A DNA stretch of 64,000 nucleotides from Acidobacteriaceae bacterium. GTDB lineage: Bacteria > Acidobacteriota > Terriglobia > Terriglobales > Acidobacteriaceae. Shown here piece by piece: positions 8,997 through 18,042 of this stretch. The notes beneath the pieces are model-generated. The model did no database searches and was not told the DNA's origin. It saw only the letters and a program-made list of their open reading frames with translations. The stretch is from the NCBI GenBank assembly GCA_030041515.1, contig JASHNS010000098.1, positions 1 to 64,000 on the forward strand, in the 5' to 3' direction. Both the position numbers and the translations under genes were made by a program. Position 1 is the stretch's first letter. Each line of letters begins with the position of its first letter.

Positions 8997-11633
8997 ATGG
9001 CAGACGATCAGAACCCACAGCTTCCCCTTGGCGGCAACTCGGGCGACGGATCCATCGGTCCCGGCGCAGCCAACCTGGTCCCCATCAACATTGAAGAGGA
9101 GATGCGCCGCTCGTATCTCGACTACTCAATGTCGGTCATCATCGGGCGCGCCCTGCCCGACGCCCGTGACGGCCTCAAGCCCGTCCACCGCCGCATTCTC
9201 TACACCATGTATGAGATGGGCCTGCAGGCCAACAAGAAGTACACCAAGTGCGCCAAGGTCGTCGGCCAGGCGATGGGTGTCTACCACCCCCACGGCGACT
9301 CCGCCATCTACGACGCTCTCGTCCGAATGGCTCAGCCGTTCTCCATGCGCTATCCGCTCGTCGACGGCCAGGGCAACTTCGGCTCCGTTGACGGCGATCC
9401 GCCCGCGGCCATGCGGTACACCGAGTGCCGCATGACGCGCATCGCCGGCGAAGTCCTCGCCGACATCGAGATGGAGACGGTGGACTTCGGGCTCAACTAC
9501 GACGAATCCACGCCCGAACCCTCCGTTCTGCCCTCGCGCATTCCCAATCTCATCGTCAACGGTTCCAACGGCATCGCCGTCGGCATGGCGACCAACATCC
9601 CCCCGCACAACCTCACCGAGATCGTGAACGCCGCCATCGAGATGGTGAACAATCCCCATGCCGGCCTGGCCGAAGTGCTGAAGCACGTGCAGGGACCGGA
9701 CTTCCCTACCGGTGGCTTCATCTACGGGCGTGGCGGCATCGCCCAGGCGTACAAGACGGGGCGCGGCCGCTTCCTGATGCGCGCAAAATGCGCGACTGAG
9801 AACATCACCGGCGGACGCCAGGCGATCATCGTCAGCGAAATTCCCTACCAGGTCAACAAGAACACCCTCATCAAGCGAATCGCCGAACTGGTCAACGACA
9901 AGACCGTCGACGACATCGGCGATGTGCGCGACGAGAGCGACCGCGACGGCATGCGCATCGTCATCGAGCTCAAGCGCGGCGCCGAGGCCCAGATCGTTCT
10001 CAACCAGCTCTACAAGCACACCCAGATGCAGGAAAGCTTCTCCATGATCTTCCTGGCCGTCGTCAACGGCCAGCCCCGCGAGCTGCCTCTGCCCGAGGCC
10101 ATCCGCGTCTTCATCGATCACCGCATGGACGTGGTGCGCCGTCGCACCGCCTTCCTGCTGCGCAAAGCGCGCGAGCGCGAGCACATCCTGCTCGGCTACC
10201 AGATCGCGCTCGATCACCTCGATAACGTCATCAGGATCATTCGCGGATCGTCTTCCCGCGCCGACGCCCGCGAGAACCTCTTCCAGTTCTTCTCCGGCCG
10301 CACCATCACGGTGCGCAACCAGAAGTTCGACGGCGTCAAGCTGGATCCGAAGAAGTACGCGGTCGATCCCGCGACGATGATCGCGCCGACGCTGACCCTG
10401 AGCTATCGCCAGATCGATGCCATCCTCGAACTGCAGCTCTATCGCCTCACCCAGCTCTCCATCGACGAACTCCTGAAGGAGCTGGCCGAAGTCCGCGAAA
10501 ACATCGCCGAATACGAATCCATCCTCGCCTCGGAGAAGAAGCTGCGCGGCGTGATCGTGAAGGAACTCGAAGCCGTCCGCAAGGAATACGGCGACGAGCG
10601 CCGCACCCAGATCCTCGACGAAACCGCCGAGCTCCAGCTCGAAGACCTCATCGCCGACGAGCAGGTCGCGGTCACGGTTTCCCATTCCGGCTACCTGAAG
10701 CGGACGCCCATTTCCACTTACCGCCAGCAGCGGCGAGGCGGCCAGGGGCGCCTTGGGATGAAGACCCGCGAGGAAGACTTCGTCTCGCAGCTCATCGTCG
10801 ACTCCACGCACGCCTGGCTGCTCTGCTTCACCAACAAGGGCCGCGTCTACTGGCTCAAGGTCTACGAGATCCCGGACGTGGGCGCTGCTGGCAAGGGCAA
10901 ATCCATCGCCAGCCTCCTCAATCTCCAGCCCGGCGAGACCGTCCGCACCATCCTGCCCGCCCGCGACCTGGAAGAAGAGGGTAAATTCATCTTCTTCGCC
11001 ACGCGAAAGGGCACCGTGAAGAAGACCCCGCTCAAAGACTTCTGCAACGTCATGGCTCGCGGCATCATCGCTATCGGCATTGATGAAGACGACGAACTCG
11101 TCAAGGTGGCCCTCACCGACGGCAACCAGATCGTTTTCCTTGCCACCCATGAAGGCATGGCCATCCGCTTCTCTGAGGAAGACGTCCGCTCTATGGGCCG
11201 TCCCGCCTACGGCGTCCGCGGCATCGAAATCGGCAAGAACGACTACCTCGTCGGCATGGCCGTCACGCCAAAGAAAAACGGCGACGTTCACCGCATCCTT
11301 TCGGTCACCGAGAACGGCTTCGGCAAGCGCACCGATGTCGAAGAGTATCGTCTCCAGACACGCGGCGGCAAGGGCGTCATCAACGTTAAAACCACCACGA
11401 AAAACGGCAAGGTCGTCGCCATCCAGCTCGTCGATGAAACGTCGGAGTTGATCGTCATCAGCCAGTACGGCAAGATCATCCGCATCGATACGACCACCGT
11501 CCGCGCTGCCGGCCGCTCCACGCAGGGCGTCAAGCTGCTCAACATCGAAGACGGTGATAAGGTAGCCGCAGCCGTGGTGATTCCGCCGGAAGAAAAAGCC
11601 ACGGAGCCGGAGAACGGGACGCTGCTGCAATAA
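8997..11633 (+). CDS. gyrA: DNA gyrase subunit A
   Basis: Breakage-reunion subunit of DNA gyrase (878 aa), which introduces negative supercoils with GyrB. The catalytic tyrosine sits in [10 protein letters not shown]. The quinolone-resistance region reads [13 protein letters not shown], keeping the Ser and Asp of sensitive enzymes. The C-terminal beta-pinwheel carries a GyrA-box, QRRGGQG, around residues 578-584, which separates it from ParC. About 30 residues of Gly/Pro-rich sequence precede the conserved [16 protein letters not shown]. No gyrB is nearby, so the gene stands alone with its own promoter and a strong terminator. Confidence 0.98.
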   Translation: MADDQNPQLPLGGNSGDGSIGPGAANLVPINIEEEMRRSYLDYSMSVIIGRALPDARDGLKPVHRRILYTMYEMGLQANKKYTKCAKVVGQAMGVYHPHGDSAIYDALVRMAQPFSMRYPLVDGQGNFGSVDGDPPAAMRYTECRMTRIAGEVLADIEMETVDFGLNYDESTPEPSVLPSRIPNLIVNGSNGIAVGMATNIPPHNLTEIVNAAIEMVNNPHAGLAEVLKHVQGPDFPTGGFIYGRGGIAQAYKTGRGRFLMRAKCATENITGGRQAIIVSEIPYQVNKNTLIKRIAELVNDKTVDDIGDVRDESDRDGMRIVIELKRGAEAQIVLNQLYKHTQMQESFSMIFLAVVNGQPRELPLPEAIRVFIDHRMDVVRRRTAFLLRKAREREHILLGYQIALDHLDNVIRIIRGSSSRADARENLFQFFSGRTITVRNQKFDGVKLDPKKYAVDPATMIAPTLTLSYRQIDAILELQLYRLTQLSIDELLKELAEVRENIAEYESILASEKKLRGVIVKELEAVRKEYGDERRTQILDETAELQLEDLIADEQVAVTVSHSGYLKRTPISTYRQQRRGGQGRLGMKTREEDFVSQLIVDSTHAWLLCFTNKGRVYWLKVYEIPDVGAAGKGKSIASLLNLQPGETVRTILPARDLEEEGKFIFFATRKGTVKKTPLKDFCNVMARGIIAIGIDEDDELVKVALTDGNQIVFLATHEGMAIRFSEEDVRSMGRPAYGVRGIEIGKNDYLVGMAVTPKKNGDVHRILSVTENGFGKRTDVEEYRLQTRGGKGVINVKTTTKNGKVVAIQLVDETSELIVISQYGKIIRIDTTTVRAAGRSTQGVKLLNIEDGDKVAAAVVIPPEEKATEPENGTLLQ

Positions 11634-11653
11634 GGTGCACGCCATTTCCAGCC

Positions 11654-11685
11654 GAAGGCCCCCAGCAAGGGGGCCTTCCTGTTTT
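11654..11685 (+). terminator. Rho-independent terminator after gyrA
   Basis: A perfect 10-bp GC-rich stem (11654-11663 with 11669-11678) and AGCAA loop are followed by CTGTTTT, 20 bp after the gyrA stop. Confidence 0.85.
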
Positions 11686-11853
11686 AGAAACAATGCCGAG
11701 TAGCCGCCTTCCCGCCCTTACCTGCGCGAGCGGCGCCGGCCAGGTTCACCCCATAGCAAGAAGCAAATTCCCTGGCCGCTCAATTTTCAATGCACATCGA
11801 AGCATCCCACCTCTCGAAAGTACCGTCCTGCAGCTCAGGCTTAACCTAACGTT

Positions 11854-12531
11854 GTGCGCTTCTTCGTCTCTTTCCGTTGGTTCGACATCTTCGAGCTCCT
11901 GGTCGCCTACAGCCTCATCCTCGCCGTCATCTGGACGCCCGGCGTCGAGCAGCGCGTCCTCTACTGGACGGCTTTCGCCTGGATCGTCATCACCGCGTGG
12001 CTGCGCCGCAGCCAGACCCGCCCCATCGGCCTCGGAGTCCATGGCCTCTGGCCCTCCCTCTGGATCATCCCCGCAGCCATCGTCCTTTTCCTGATCGGTA
12101 TCGGCATCGCCGATCGCGTCCACACCCTGCACGAACTCTATGGTCCGTTGCCCGTCATCCAGCACGTGGCCGAATACTCGCTCTGGTCCCTCATGCAGCA
12201 ATTCATTCTGCAGGTGTACGTGCTGCTGCGTCTGCTGCGCCTGGGAATGCGCCGCGTTCCAGCCATCGCCATCGCGGCGCTGATGTTTGCCGCCGCGCAT
12301 ATCCCCAACCCCGTGCTGGTCCCGGCAGCTCTCATCTGGGCTGCGATCAGTTGCTGGCTCTACCTCAGATATCGCAATCTCTACTCCATTGCCGTCGCCC
12401 ATGCGCTGCTCGGCATGTGCCTTGCCTTCTGCGTGCCAAACTCCATCAATCACCACATGCGCGTTGGCCTCGGATACCTCCGCTATGGGCACGAACACGT
12501 TCGTCCCGGCCTCGAGCTCACTGATCGCTGA
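11854..12531 (+). CDS. CPBP-like membrane protein with substituted active-site motif
   Basis: A 225-aa polytopic membrane protein resembling the CPBP intramembrane protease family. Motif 2 (AAAHIPNP) and motif 3 (IAVAHALLG) keep their histidines. Where the family has EExxxR, this protein has QQFILQ (in LWSLMQQFILQVYVLLRL), so both glutamates and the Arg are replaced by Gln. It starts at GTG 11854 with about seven hydrophobic segments. It ends 3 bp from the convergent MFS gene. Either it is a non-proteolytic relative or it belongs to a divergent subfamily; the substitution is direct, the loss of activity is inferred. Confidence 0.65.
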   Translation: MRFFVSFRWFDIFELLVAYSLILAVIWTPGVEQRVLYWTAFAWIVITAWLRRSQTRPIGLGVHGLWPSLWIIPAAIVLFLIGIGIADRVHTLHELYGPLPVIQHVAEYSLWSLMQQFILQVYVLLRLLRLGMRRVPAIAIAALMFAAAHIPNPVLVPAALIWAAISCWLYLRYRNLYSIAVAHALLGMCLAFCVPNSINHHMRVGLGYLRYGHEHVRPGLELTDR

Positions 12532-12534
12532 GGC

Positions 12535-13722
12535 TCATGACACAGCCATCCTCTTCCGCACCGCGAAGAAAAACGGCAGCGACGCCAACCCCGCGGCCAC
12601 GCAGAACCCCACCGCATCCCGCACCGACACGTCATACAGGAACCCAATCGCCGCGCTGCCGGCGAACCAGGAAATCCCGTACGCCGCCGTAAACAACCCA
12701 TACGCCGAGGGCCGCCGCTCCGGCGCCACCATCCCCGCGACCGCCGCCGGAATGATGGACTCATGAACGCCCATTCCCAGCCCCCAAACCGCCGCCCCCA
12801 CCAGCGCCATGTAGAATCCGCCCAAAAACACCAGCGGCGCCGACAAAATCGAGAGGAACGTCAGCGGAATCAGCACTCCCACCCCATACCGGTCGAACCA
12901 CTTGCCGAACAGCATCGATCCCGCCCCGCCCGTCGCCATCGCCACGGAGTAAAAGATCGGGATCCACACCAGCGGCGCGATCCCCTGCTTCTGCAGGTGA
13001 AACGCGATTAGCTGATAATCCGCAAAGCCCGCAGCCACAAGCGACGCGCCCGCCAGGTAAATCCAAAACCCCTTGCCCATTCCCGCCGCGTGCAGCTCCG
13101 TCGTCTTCCGCTCCAGATCCTCCGGCCGCGGATACATCAGTCGCGTCGCCACAATCAGCGCCATCGTGATCGCCGCCGGAACCGCCAGCGTGGCGAAGGC
13201 CATCTGGAACTTCAAGTGCCAGGCCAGAAACAGCGCCATCAGCAGCGGGCCGATCAGGGCTCCCGCCTGGTCCAACCCCTCCTTCAGCCCGAACGCCCAG
13301 CCCAGCCCAATCTCCTTCCCCGCGTGCGACAACATGACGTCCCGCGGAGGATTCCGGATCGCCTTCCCGATCCTCTCCGTCACAATCAGCACTGAAGCTG
13401 CCTGCCACGTCCCCGTCAGCGCAAGAGCCGGAACGCTCACCATTTGCACCAGATAGCCGAAGATCGTCATCGGCCACAGCTGTTTTGTCTTCTCGCTCAC
13501 CTTGCCGGAAAAGAATCGCAGCGCATACCCCAGCAGTTCTCCCAGCCCGGCCACCACCCCGACCACGGCGCCGCTCGCTCCCAGTGTCGCCAGGAACGGC
13601 CCCGTCACGCTGCGGGAGCCCTCGTACGTGAAGTCGGCAAACAGGCTCACCACGCCGATCATCAGCACAAACCGCAGCGCATGGCTTCCAAAGCGGTTCT
13701 CGCGGGTTTTTGGGGAATCCAT
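12535..13722 (-). CDS. Major facilitator superfamily transporter
   Basis: A 395-aa twelve-helix MFS carrier of the inner membrane. The N-terminal half shows ADFTYEGSRSVTGPFL and ERIGKAIRNPPRDVML, a pattern found in a widespread group of uncharacterised bacterial MFS proteins. The basic loop RPEDLERKTTELH marks the central cytoplasmic linker. ATG 13722 is preferred over the TTG one codon upstream. It is divergent from the MNIO operon across a 225-bp gap and convergent with the CPBP-like gene. The substrate cannot be read from sequence; a metal or peptide link with the adjacent operon is only a possibility. Confidence 0.85.
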   Translation of the reverse strand: MDSPKTRENRFGSHALRFVLMIGVVSLFADFTYEGSRSVTGPFLATLGASGAVVGVVAGLGELLGYALRFFSGKVSEKTKQLWPMTIFGYLVQMVSVPALALTGTWQAASVLIVTERIGKAIRNPPRDVMLSHAGKEIGLGWAFGLKEGLDQAGALIGPLLMALFLAWHLKFQMAFATLAVPAAITMALIVATRLMYPRPEDLERKTTELHAAGMGKGFWIYLAGASLVAAGFADYQLIAFHLQKQGIAPLVWIPIFYSVAMATGGAGSMLFGKWFDRYGVGVLIPLTFLSILSAPLVFLGGFYMALVGAAVWGLGMGVHESIIPAAVAGMVAPERRPSAYGLFTAAYGISWFAGSAAIGFLYDVSVRDAVGFCVAAGLASLPFFFAVRKRMAVS

Positions 13723-13821
13723 CAATCTCTTTTAGACCGTATCCTGGTGATCCCGTTGCTCCGCCCGCAGCGAAACTGCGGCAAAGCCTTTGTCATCGCC
13801 TGCGAAAAATCATCCGATCCG

Positions 13822-13855
13822 GTGACAGCGAACGTATAGATTATGTAGTCTAATC
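13822..13855 (+). promoter_or_regulatory. Candidate promoter/operator of the MNIO (bufferin-type) operon
   Basis: GTGACA (13822-13827) and TAGTCT (13846-13851), 18 bp apart, form a weak sigma-70-like promoter about 95 bp before bufA. The inverted repeat GATTA-N7-TAATC (13839-13843 and 13851-13855) overlaps the -10, a typical position for a repressor. A strong AGGAGGA ribosome site precedes the bufA ATG. The regulator is unknown. Confidence 0.3.
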
Positions 13856-13947
13856 CGCACCGCAGGGTTTCCCGCCCGGCATTCCCCGACTCCCTGGAAT
13901 CGTGCCCGGCCTGAACCTGTCTGCGGAAATCCGAGGAGGAAGCACAC

Positions 13948-14244
13948 ATGAAGCAATCGATGAAGGCTTTGCTCGCTGCCGCTGCTGTATCCGGGCTCAT
14001 GAGCGGCGCTACCGCTCTTGCGTCCGTCACCAGCTCCCCATCTGGCACCGCTCCCATGCTGAACGCCGGCTCCGCGTCGTTCACCAGCAGCCTGCTCGCC
14101 CATGTCCACAAGCACTCCTGCAAGGGCAAAAACAACTGTAAGGGCCAGGGTGGCTGCAAGAGCGGCGACAACGGCTGCAAGGGCAAGAACAGCTGCAAGG
14201 GCAAGGGGGGCTGCGCAACCGACGGCTCCAAGATGCCTGGCTAG
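13948..14244 (+). CDS. bufA: Secreted six-cysteine MNIO precursor peptide (bufferin/HvfA-type metallophore)
   Basis: A 98-aa precursor with a signal peptide (MKQSMKALLAAAAVSG..., likely cut after ATALA), a Ser/Thr-rich spacer, then a Cys/Lys/Gly core. Cysteines are at 58, 64, 70, 77, 83 and 89, spaced 6-6-7-6-6. The core is two copies of C-K-G-K-N-x-C-K-G-x-G-G-C. In known bufferin and HvfA systems an MNIO (DUF692) enzyme oxidises such Cys residues into thiooxazole- or oxazolone-type groups that bind copper in the periplasm. The next genes encode exactly that enzyme, its DUF2063 partner and DoxX. The core repeat suggests the BufA2-like class, but the modification is inferred. Confidence 0.88.
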   Translation: MKQSMKALLAAAAVSGLMSGATALASVTSSPSGTAPMLNAGSASFTSSLLAHVHKHSCKGKNNCKGQGGCKSGDNGCKGKNSCKGKGGCATDGSKMPG

Positions 14245-14268
14245 ACCGCCCGGTCAGGATTCACCCGC

Positions 14269-14295
14269 GGTGGGCCGCCGGTTGCGCGGCCCATC
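14269..14295 (+). promoter_or_regulatory. Intercistronic hairpin between bufA and bufB
   Basis: A stem of about 10 bp (14269-14278 with 14286-14295, one G-T pair, perfect 8-bp core) and 7-nt loop lies in the 76-bp gap between the precursor and enzyme genes. There is no T-tract, so it is more likely an RNA stabiliser or partial attenuator favouring precursor over enzyme. Confidence 0.4.
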
Positions 14296-14320
14296 CGCAT
14301 TCAGTTCCCCTGAGGTCCGC

Positions 14321-15277
14321 ATGCCCCCGAATCGCTTCAACGGATTCACCGATTACGGCGTGGGCATCGGTCTGCGCATTCCCCACTATCAGCACATCCT
14401 CAGCCGCAAGCCGGTCGTCGACTGGTTCGAGATTATTTCTGAAAACTACATGGTCGACGGCGGCCGCCCCCTCGAAATCCTCGACCAGATTCTCGAGCAG
14501 TACCGCGTCATCCAGCACGGGGTCTCCATGTACTTCGGCTCCGCCGATCCGCTCAACCGCGAGCACCTGAAGCGCCTCAAATCTCTCGTCCGCCGCACCG
14601 GCACGCGCTGGCTCTCCGACCATCTCTGCTGGGGCTCCGTCGACGGCCGTTATACGCACGATCTGCTCCCCATGCCCTACACCTGGGAGGCTGTCGAAAT
14701 CACCGCGCAGAAGATCCGTCAGGTCCAGGACTTTGTCGAGGTCCCTGTCGTCGTCGAGAACGTCTCCAGCTATGCCGAATTCCACGTCTCCGAGATGACC
14801 GAGTGGGAGTTCCTCACCGAGGTCGTTGAGCGCGCCGACTGCGGCATGCTGCTCGACGTCAACAACATCTACGTCTCCTCGAAGAACCACACCTTCGACC
14901 CCTTCACCTACCTGAACTTCGTCCCCGCGCACCGCGTCGCCCAGATTCACATCGCCGGCCACAGCAAATTCGAGAAGTACATCCTCGACACCCACGACCA
15001 CCCCGTGCTTCCCGCCGTCTGGCGCCTCTATGCCCGCGCTATCGAGCGCTGTGGCCCCACCGCAACCCTCCTCGAGTGGGACGACAACATCCCCACCTTC
15101 GACGAAGTCCACGCCGAAGCTCTCAAAGCCACGAAATTCCTGAAATCCGCCGCATCTGCCGGCCTCGCCGGCATCGAGTCTTCCTCAAATGAAAATGCTG
15201 TCATCCTGAGCGAAGTCCCGCGCAGCGGGACGAAGTCGAAGGACCTGCATCTTGCGGAAGTTGGAGCTACCCGATGA
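14321..15277 (+). CDS. bufB: MNIO-family (DUF692) multinuclear iron oxidative enzyme
   Basis: A 318-aa TIM-barrel enzyme of the DUF692/MNIO family, which uses two or three iron ions and oxygen to modify cysteines of a partner peptide. Likely metal ligands are visible in VIQHGVS, SDHLCW, VVENVSS, LLDVNNIYV, QIHIAGH, DTHDHP and LEWDDN. The open frame extends upstream, but ATG 14321 begins the conserved N-terminus (GVGIGLRIPHY after a short lead). The last ~25 residues (from about 294) are encoded by a dispersed hairpin repeat and are unlike the family. The stop overlaps the bufC start (ATGA), indicating translational coupling. Confidence 0.95.
   Translation: MPPNRFNGFTDYGVGIGLRIPHYQHILSRKPVVDWFEIISENYMVDGGRPLEILDQILEQYRVIQHGVSMYFGSADPLNREHLKRLKSLVRRTGTRWLSDHLCWGSVDGRYTHDLLPMPYTWEAVEITAQKIRQVQDFVEVPVVVENVSSYAEFHVSEMTEWEFLTEVVERADCGMLLDVNNIYVSSKNHTFDPFTYLNFVPAHRVAQIHIAGHSKFEKYILDTHDHPVLPAVWRLYARAIERCGPTATLLEWDDNIPTFDEVHAEALKATKFLKSAASAGLAGIESSSNENAVILSEVPRSGTKSKDLHLAEVGATR
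15200..15253 (+). repeat. Dispersed hairpin repeat, family A, inside the 3' end of bufB
   Basis: The left half TCATCCTGAGCGAAG and right half GTCGAAGGACCTGCAT flank a perfect 7-bp stem (15215-15221 with 15225-15231). The same halves recur at 34215-34280 and 57510-57571 around different stems. Here the element is translated as the C-terminal tail of the MNIO enzyme. Confidence 0.75.
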
Positions 15278-16191
15278 GCCAGCTCCTCGACATTCAGCGC
15301 CGCATGGCCGCTGCGGTCATGCATCCCCTCACTCGTGCCGAGACGATGCCGCGCCGCCGTCGCGACGGCGCCTCCAATATCGCTGAGGCCGAAGCAATCA
15401 TCCAACCCAACGACCGGCTCACCTCATTCGAGCGCCTCGAAATTTACAACCGCCAGTACTGGTTCCGTCTCTACGGCTGTCTTGAAGAGGATTTTCCCGG
15501 CCTTCAGGCCATCGTAGGCCGCGCCAGATTCGACGCCCTCATGCGCGCCTATCTCACCGACTGCCCTTCGCAGTCCTTCACCCTCCGCAATCTCGGCTCC
15601 CGCCTCGAATCGTGGCTCACCGGGCATCCCGAGCTTATCCAGCCCCACTCCACGCTTGCCCTCGATATGGTCCGCCTCGAGTGGGCGCACATCGAAGCCT
15701 TCGATTCAGAGGAAAGGCCACGACTTGCCGCTGAAGATCTCGCTGCGATCGACGAAAATTCCACGCTTTCCCTCCAGCCCTGTCTGCGCCTGCTCGCCCT
15801 CTCGTATCCGGTCGAGGATCTGCTCCTTCAGGTCCGCAACGAAGACGGCAGTTCCGCCTCTTCCGCAAATAACGCCAGCGTCGCCCGCAAACGGAAACAT
15901 GTCCGCCGCTTCGCCGCGCTCCAGCCGAAACCCATCTGGCTCGCCGTCCATCGCCTCGAAAACACCGTCTGGTACAAGCCCATTGCGGAGGAGGAATTTC
16001 GCCTGCTCTCCGCGCTCCTCGCCGGGCAAACTCTCGGCCAGGCCATCGACGCCGCTTTTGCCGGCGGCTCTCTCTCCGAAGAAGCCCGCCCCTCTTTTCT
16101 TCAGGCCGCCTTCGCCAACTGGGCTATGCTGGGATGGTTTACTCAGCCAGACCCACTGCACGCGATAGAATCGTTGACTCCTGATTCCTGA
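15274..16191 (+). CDS. bufC: DUF2063 protein, MNIO partner (BufC/HvfC-like)
   Basis: A 305-aa protein of the DUF2063 family that accompanies MNIO enzymes and is thought to deliver or recognise the precursor peptide. The family hallmark is ERLEIYNRQYWFRLYG followed by LEEDFPGLQAIVG near residues 50-80. The C-terminal half is a separate domain containing LAVHRLENTVWYKPIAEEEF, suited to peptide binding. It is cytosolic and overlaps bufB by 4 bp. The C-terminal codons and the short gap to doxX consist of a TCCTGAT-like simple repeat. Confidence 0.92.
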   Translation: MSQLLDIQRRMAAAVMHPLTRAETMPRRRRDGASNIAEAEAIIQPNDRLTSFERLEIYNRQYWFRLYGCLEEDFPGLQAIVGRARFDALMRAYLTDCPSQSFTLRNLGSRLESWLTGHPELIQPHSTLALDMVRLEWAHIEAFDSEERPRLAAEDLAAIDENSTLSLQPCLRLLALSYPVEDLLLQVRNEDGSSASSANNASVARKRKHVRRFAALQPKPIWLAVHRLENTVWYKPIAEEEFRLLSALLAGQTLGQAIDAAFAGGSLSEEARPSFLQAAFANWAMLGWFTQPDPLHAIESLTPDS

Positions 16192-16206
16192 TTTCGGATT
16201 CCTGAC

Positions 16207-16710
16207 ATGAGCACGCCCACGACTCCCGCCGTAGCCTCCCGGCCAACCCTCTTCTGCCGCATCAGAACCGCCTACAATGCCTTCCAGCACGGCTCGGCGG
16301 CACTGCAGTCACCTTTTCTGCTCCTCATCCGGCTGTATTGGGGATGGCAGTTCGCCCAAACCGGCTGGGCAAAGCTCCACAACCTCTCTCACGTCACGAT
16401 TTTTTTTACGAGCCTCCACCTCCCGCTGCCAGGCCCCTCCGCCTTCTTCGTTTCGCTGTTGGAATTCGTCGGCGGCATTTTGCTTATCCTCGGCCTCGGT
16501 ACCCGCGTCATCGGCTTCCTGCTCGCCGCCGACATGTTTGTGGCCTACCTAACCACGGATATTCACGCCCTGGCCACCATCCTCAGCAATCCCGACAACT
16601 TCTACAGCGATGCCGCTTATACCTTTCTCATCGCTTCGATGATCGTCTTCATTTTCGGGGCCGGCCGCTTCTCGGTCGATTATCTGGTATTTCGCCGGCG
16701 CAAATCGTGA
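16207..16710 (+). CDS. DoxX-family membrane protein of the MNIO operon
   Basis: A 167-aa four-helix membrane protein of the DoxX family. The typical core is LLLIRLYWGWQFAQTGWAKL followed by FVSLLEFVGGILLILGLGTRV. DoxX proteins are recurrent fourth members of hvf/buf operons, where a role in membrane redox or peptide handling is suspected. It follows bufC by 15 bp. The C-terminus carries a short Arg-rich tail, suggesting a cytoplasmic end. Confidence 0.88.
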   Translation: MSTPTTPAVASRPTLFCRIRTAYNAFQHGSAALQSPFLLLIRLYWGWQFAQTGWAKLHNLSHVTIFFTSLHLPLPGPSAFFVSLLEFVGGILLILGLGTRVIGFLLAADMFVAYLTTDIHALATILSNPDNFYSDAAYTFLIASMIVFIFGAGRFSVDYLVFRRRKS

Positions 16711-16798
16711 GGATTCCATGGCATCTGTCCCGCCGCCACGAAACCCCTCAGGGTGTCGGTGCGTCTAACTGCTGATTCAGGAACACTCAGGCACACCT

Positions 16799-17893
16799 AT
16801 GAATGTTCGCCCCTCTCGCATCGCACGATCCGCTTCCGCTGCGCTCCTCCCCCTGCTCTTCGCCGCCGCGCCCGCCCAGCAGACTTCCGGCACCGGTCCT
16901 GTTGTTTCCTCCGCCATCGGCACCATCAGCCTGCCTGTTACGGTGGTGGACGATCACGGCAATCCGGTAAAGAACTTCACGGCCTCCGACCTCACCCTGA
17001 CCGACAGCGACGTCAGGCAAACCATCCAGTCCTTCGGACCGGACCCCAATCGCCAACTCACTTTCGGCATCATCGCCCAGGCCGGCGATTCCGTGCGTGC
17101 TGAACTCGGCGACGAGCGCCTCGCCACGGTCCACTTCATCGACCACACGCTGCCCGGCGTCTCCGACCGCGGCTTCATCGTCCAGTACGATACGGAAGTC
17201 GACCTGCTGACGAACCCCACGCCTGCCGCCAACACCCTCCATGACGGTACCAATCAGATCGGCTCACCGCAGTTCGGCGGGACCTCCGGCAGTTCCGGCT
17301 CTGAGGGCGGTGGCACCCTCTACGACGCCATCTACCTGGCCTCCCGCGAAGTCATCGGCAGGGAGCCCGGCCGTCATGTCCTCATCCTCTTCACTGACGG
17401 CGTTGATCATGGCAGTAAGGAATCTCTGGATGATGCGATCGCTGCCGCGCAGAACGCGAACGCCGCCATTTTCGCCGTCTACTTCCGGGGCGAAGAAGAG
17501 CAGGAGAGGAATCCCAATCAGGGCATGGGCCATCACGGCGGCATGGGTTATCCTGGCGGCGGCTATCCCGGTGGCGGGGGCTACCCCGGCGGCGGCTATC
17601 CCGGCGGCGGCCGCCAGCAGCGCCAACCCGAATCGGAGAGGCCGCACATCGACGGCAAGCGAATCCTCGAGCAACTCTGCAATGCTACCGGCGGCTACAT
17701 GGTCGAGGGGAAGCGCGACAAGGCCGATGACGCATACAACCGGATTCTTGCTCTCCTCCAGCACTCCTACCTCATCACCTGGAAGCCCGACGCCAAGACG
17801 GCGGACCTGAGCTATCATCGCCTTTCGCTGACCACCGACAAGAAGAACGTCTGGGCCATCATGCAGACCGGCCTCACCACCGGCCCGCAATAA
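16799..17893 (+). CDS. Secreted VWFA-related protein of the acidobacterial type
   Basis: A 364-aa secreted protein with a signal peptide (ending near APAQQ) and a von Willebrand A-like domain of the type expanded in Acidobacteria. The N-terminal part (PVTVVDDHGNPVKNFTASDL) is the beta-sandwich lead-in that accompanies this domain. The VWA core shows GGGTLYDAIYLAS and HVLILFTDGVDHGS; the canonical DxSxS site is not obvious. A low-complexity insert of YPGGG units lies at about residues 242-265 (DNA 17530-17615). It probably acts in the envelope as a binding protein. A hairpin of repeat family B follows the stop and may end transcription. Confidence 0.85.
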   Translation: MNVRPSRIARSASAALLPLLFAAAPAQQTSGTGPVVSSAIGTISLPVTVVDDHGNPVKNFTASDLTLTDSDVRQTIQSFGPDPNRQLTFGIIAQAGDSVRAELGDERLATVHFIDHTLPGVSDRGFIVQYDTEVDLLTNPTPAANTLHDGTNQIGSPQFGGTSGSSGSEGGGTLYDAIYLASREVIGREPGRHVLILFTDGVDHGSKESLDDAIAAAQNANAAIFAVYFRGEEEQERNPNQGMGHHGGMGYPGGGYPGGGGYPGGGYPGGGRQQRQPESERPHIDGKRILEQLCNATGGYMVEGKRDKADDAYNRILALLQHSYLITWKPDAKTADLSYHRLSLTTDKKNVWAIMQTGLTTGPQ

Positions 17894-17915
17894 TCCGGCG
17901 TGCGCCGCCGGGTGC

Positions 17916-17946
17916 CCCATATCTGCCCGGCTTTGGCAGATATGGG
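17916..17946. repeat. Dispersed hairpin repeat, family B (12-bp stem, 7-nt loop)
   Basis: A perfect stem, CCCATATCTGCC with its complement, and loop CGGCTTT, preceded by GGTGC and followed by AAAGCACA. Sister copies lie at 35999-36034, 55148-55184 and 55204-55234. It sits 22 bp after the VWA gene and could double as a terminator. Confidence 0.75.
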
Positions 17947-18042
17947 AAAGCACAATCCAACCACACTGCGGAACCGGCTCATCCGGCATTCATCGTTTCG
18001 CGCCGATTCGTAAGTCGCGTCGCCCGGCTGCTATCATGCCTC

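Noticed and set aside
9126-11693. 855-codon minus-strand frame opposite gyrA
   Set aside because: A shadow of the gyrA codon pattern; no motif and no ribosome site.
14102-14320. Upstream extension of the MNIO enzyme frame through bufA
   Set aside because: The extra residues are a shadow of the precursor repeats; family members start near ATG 14321.
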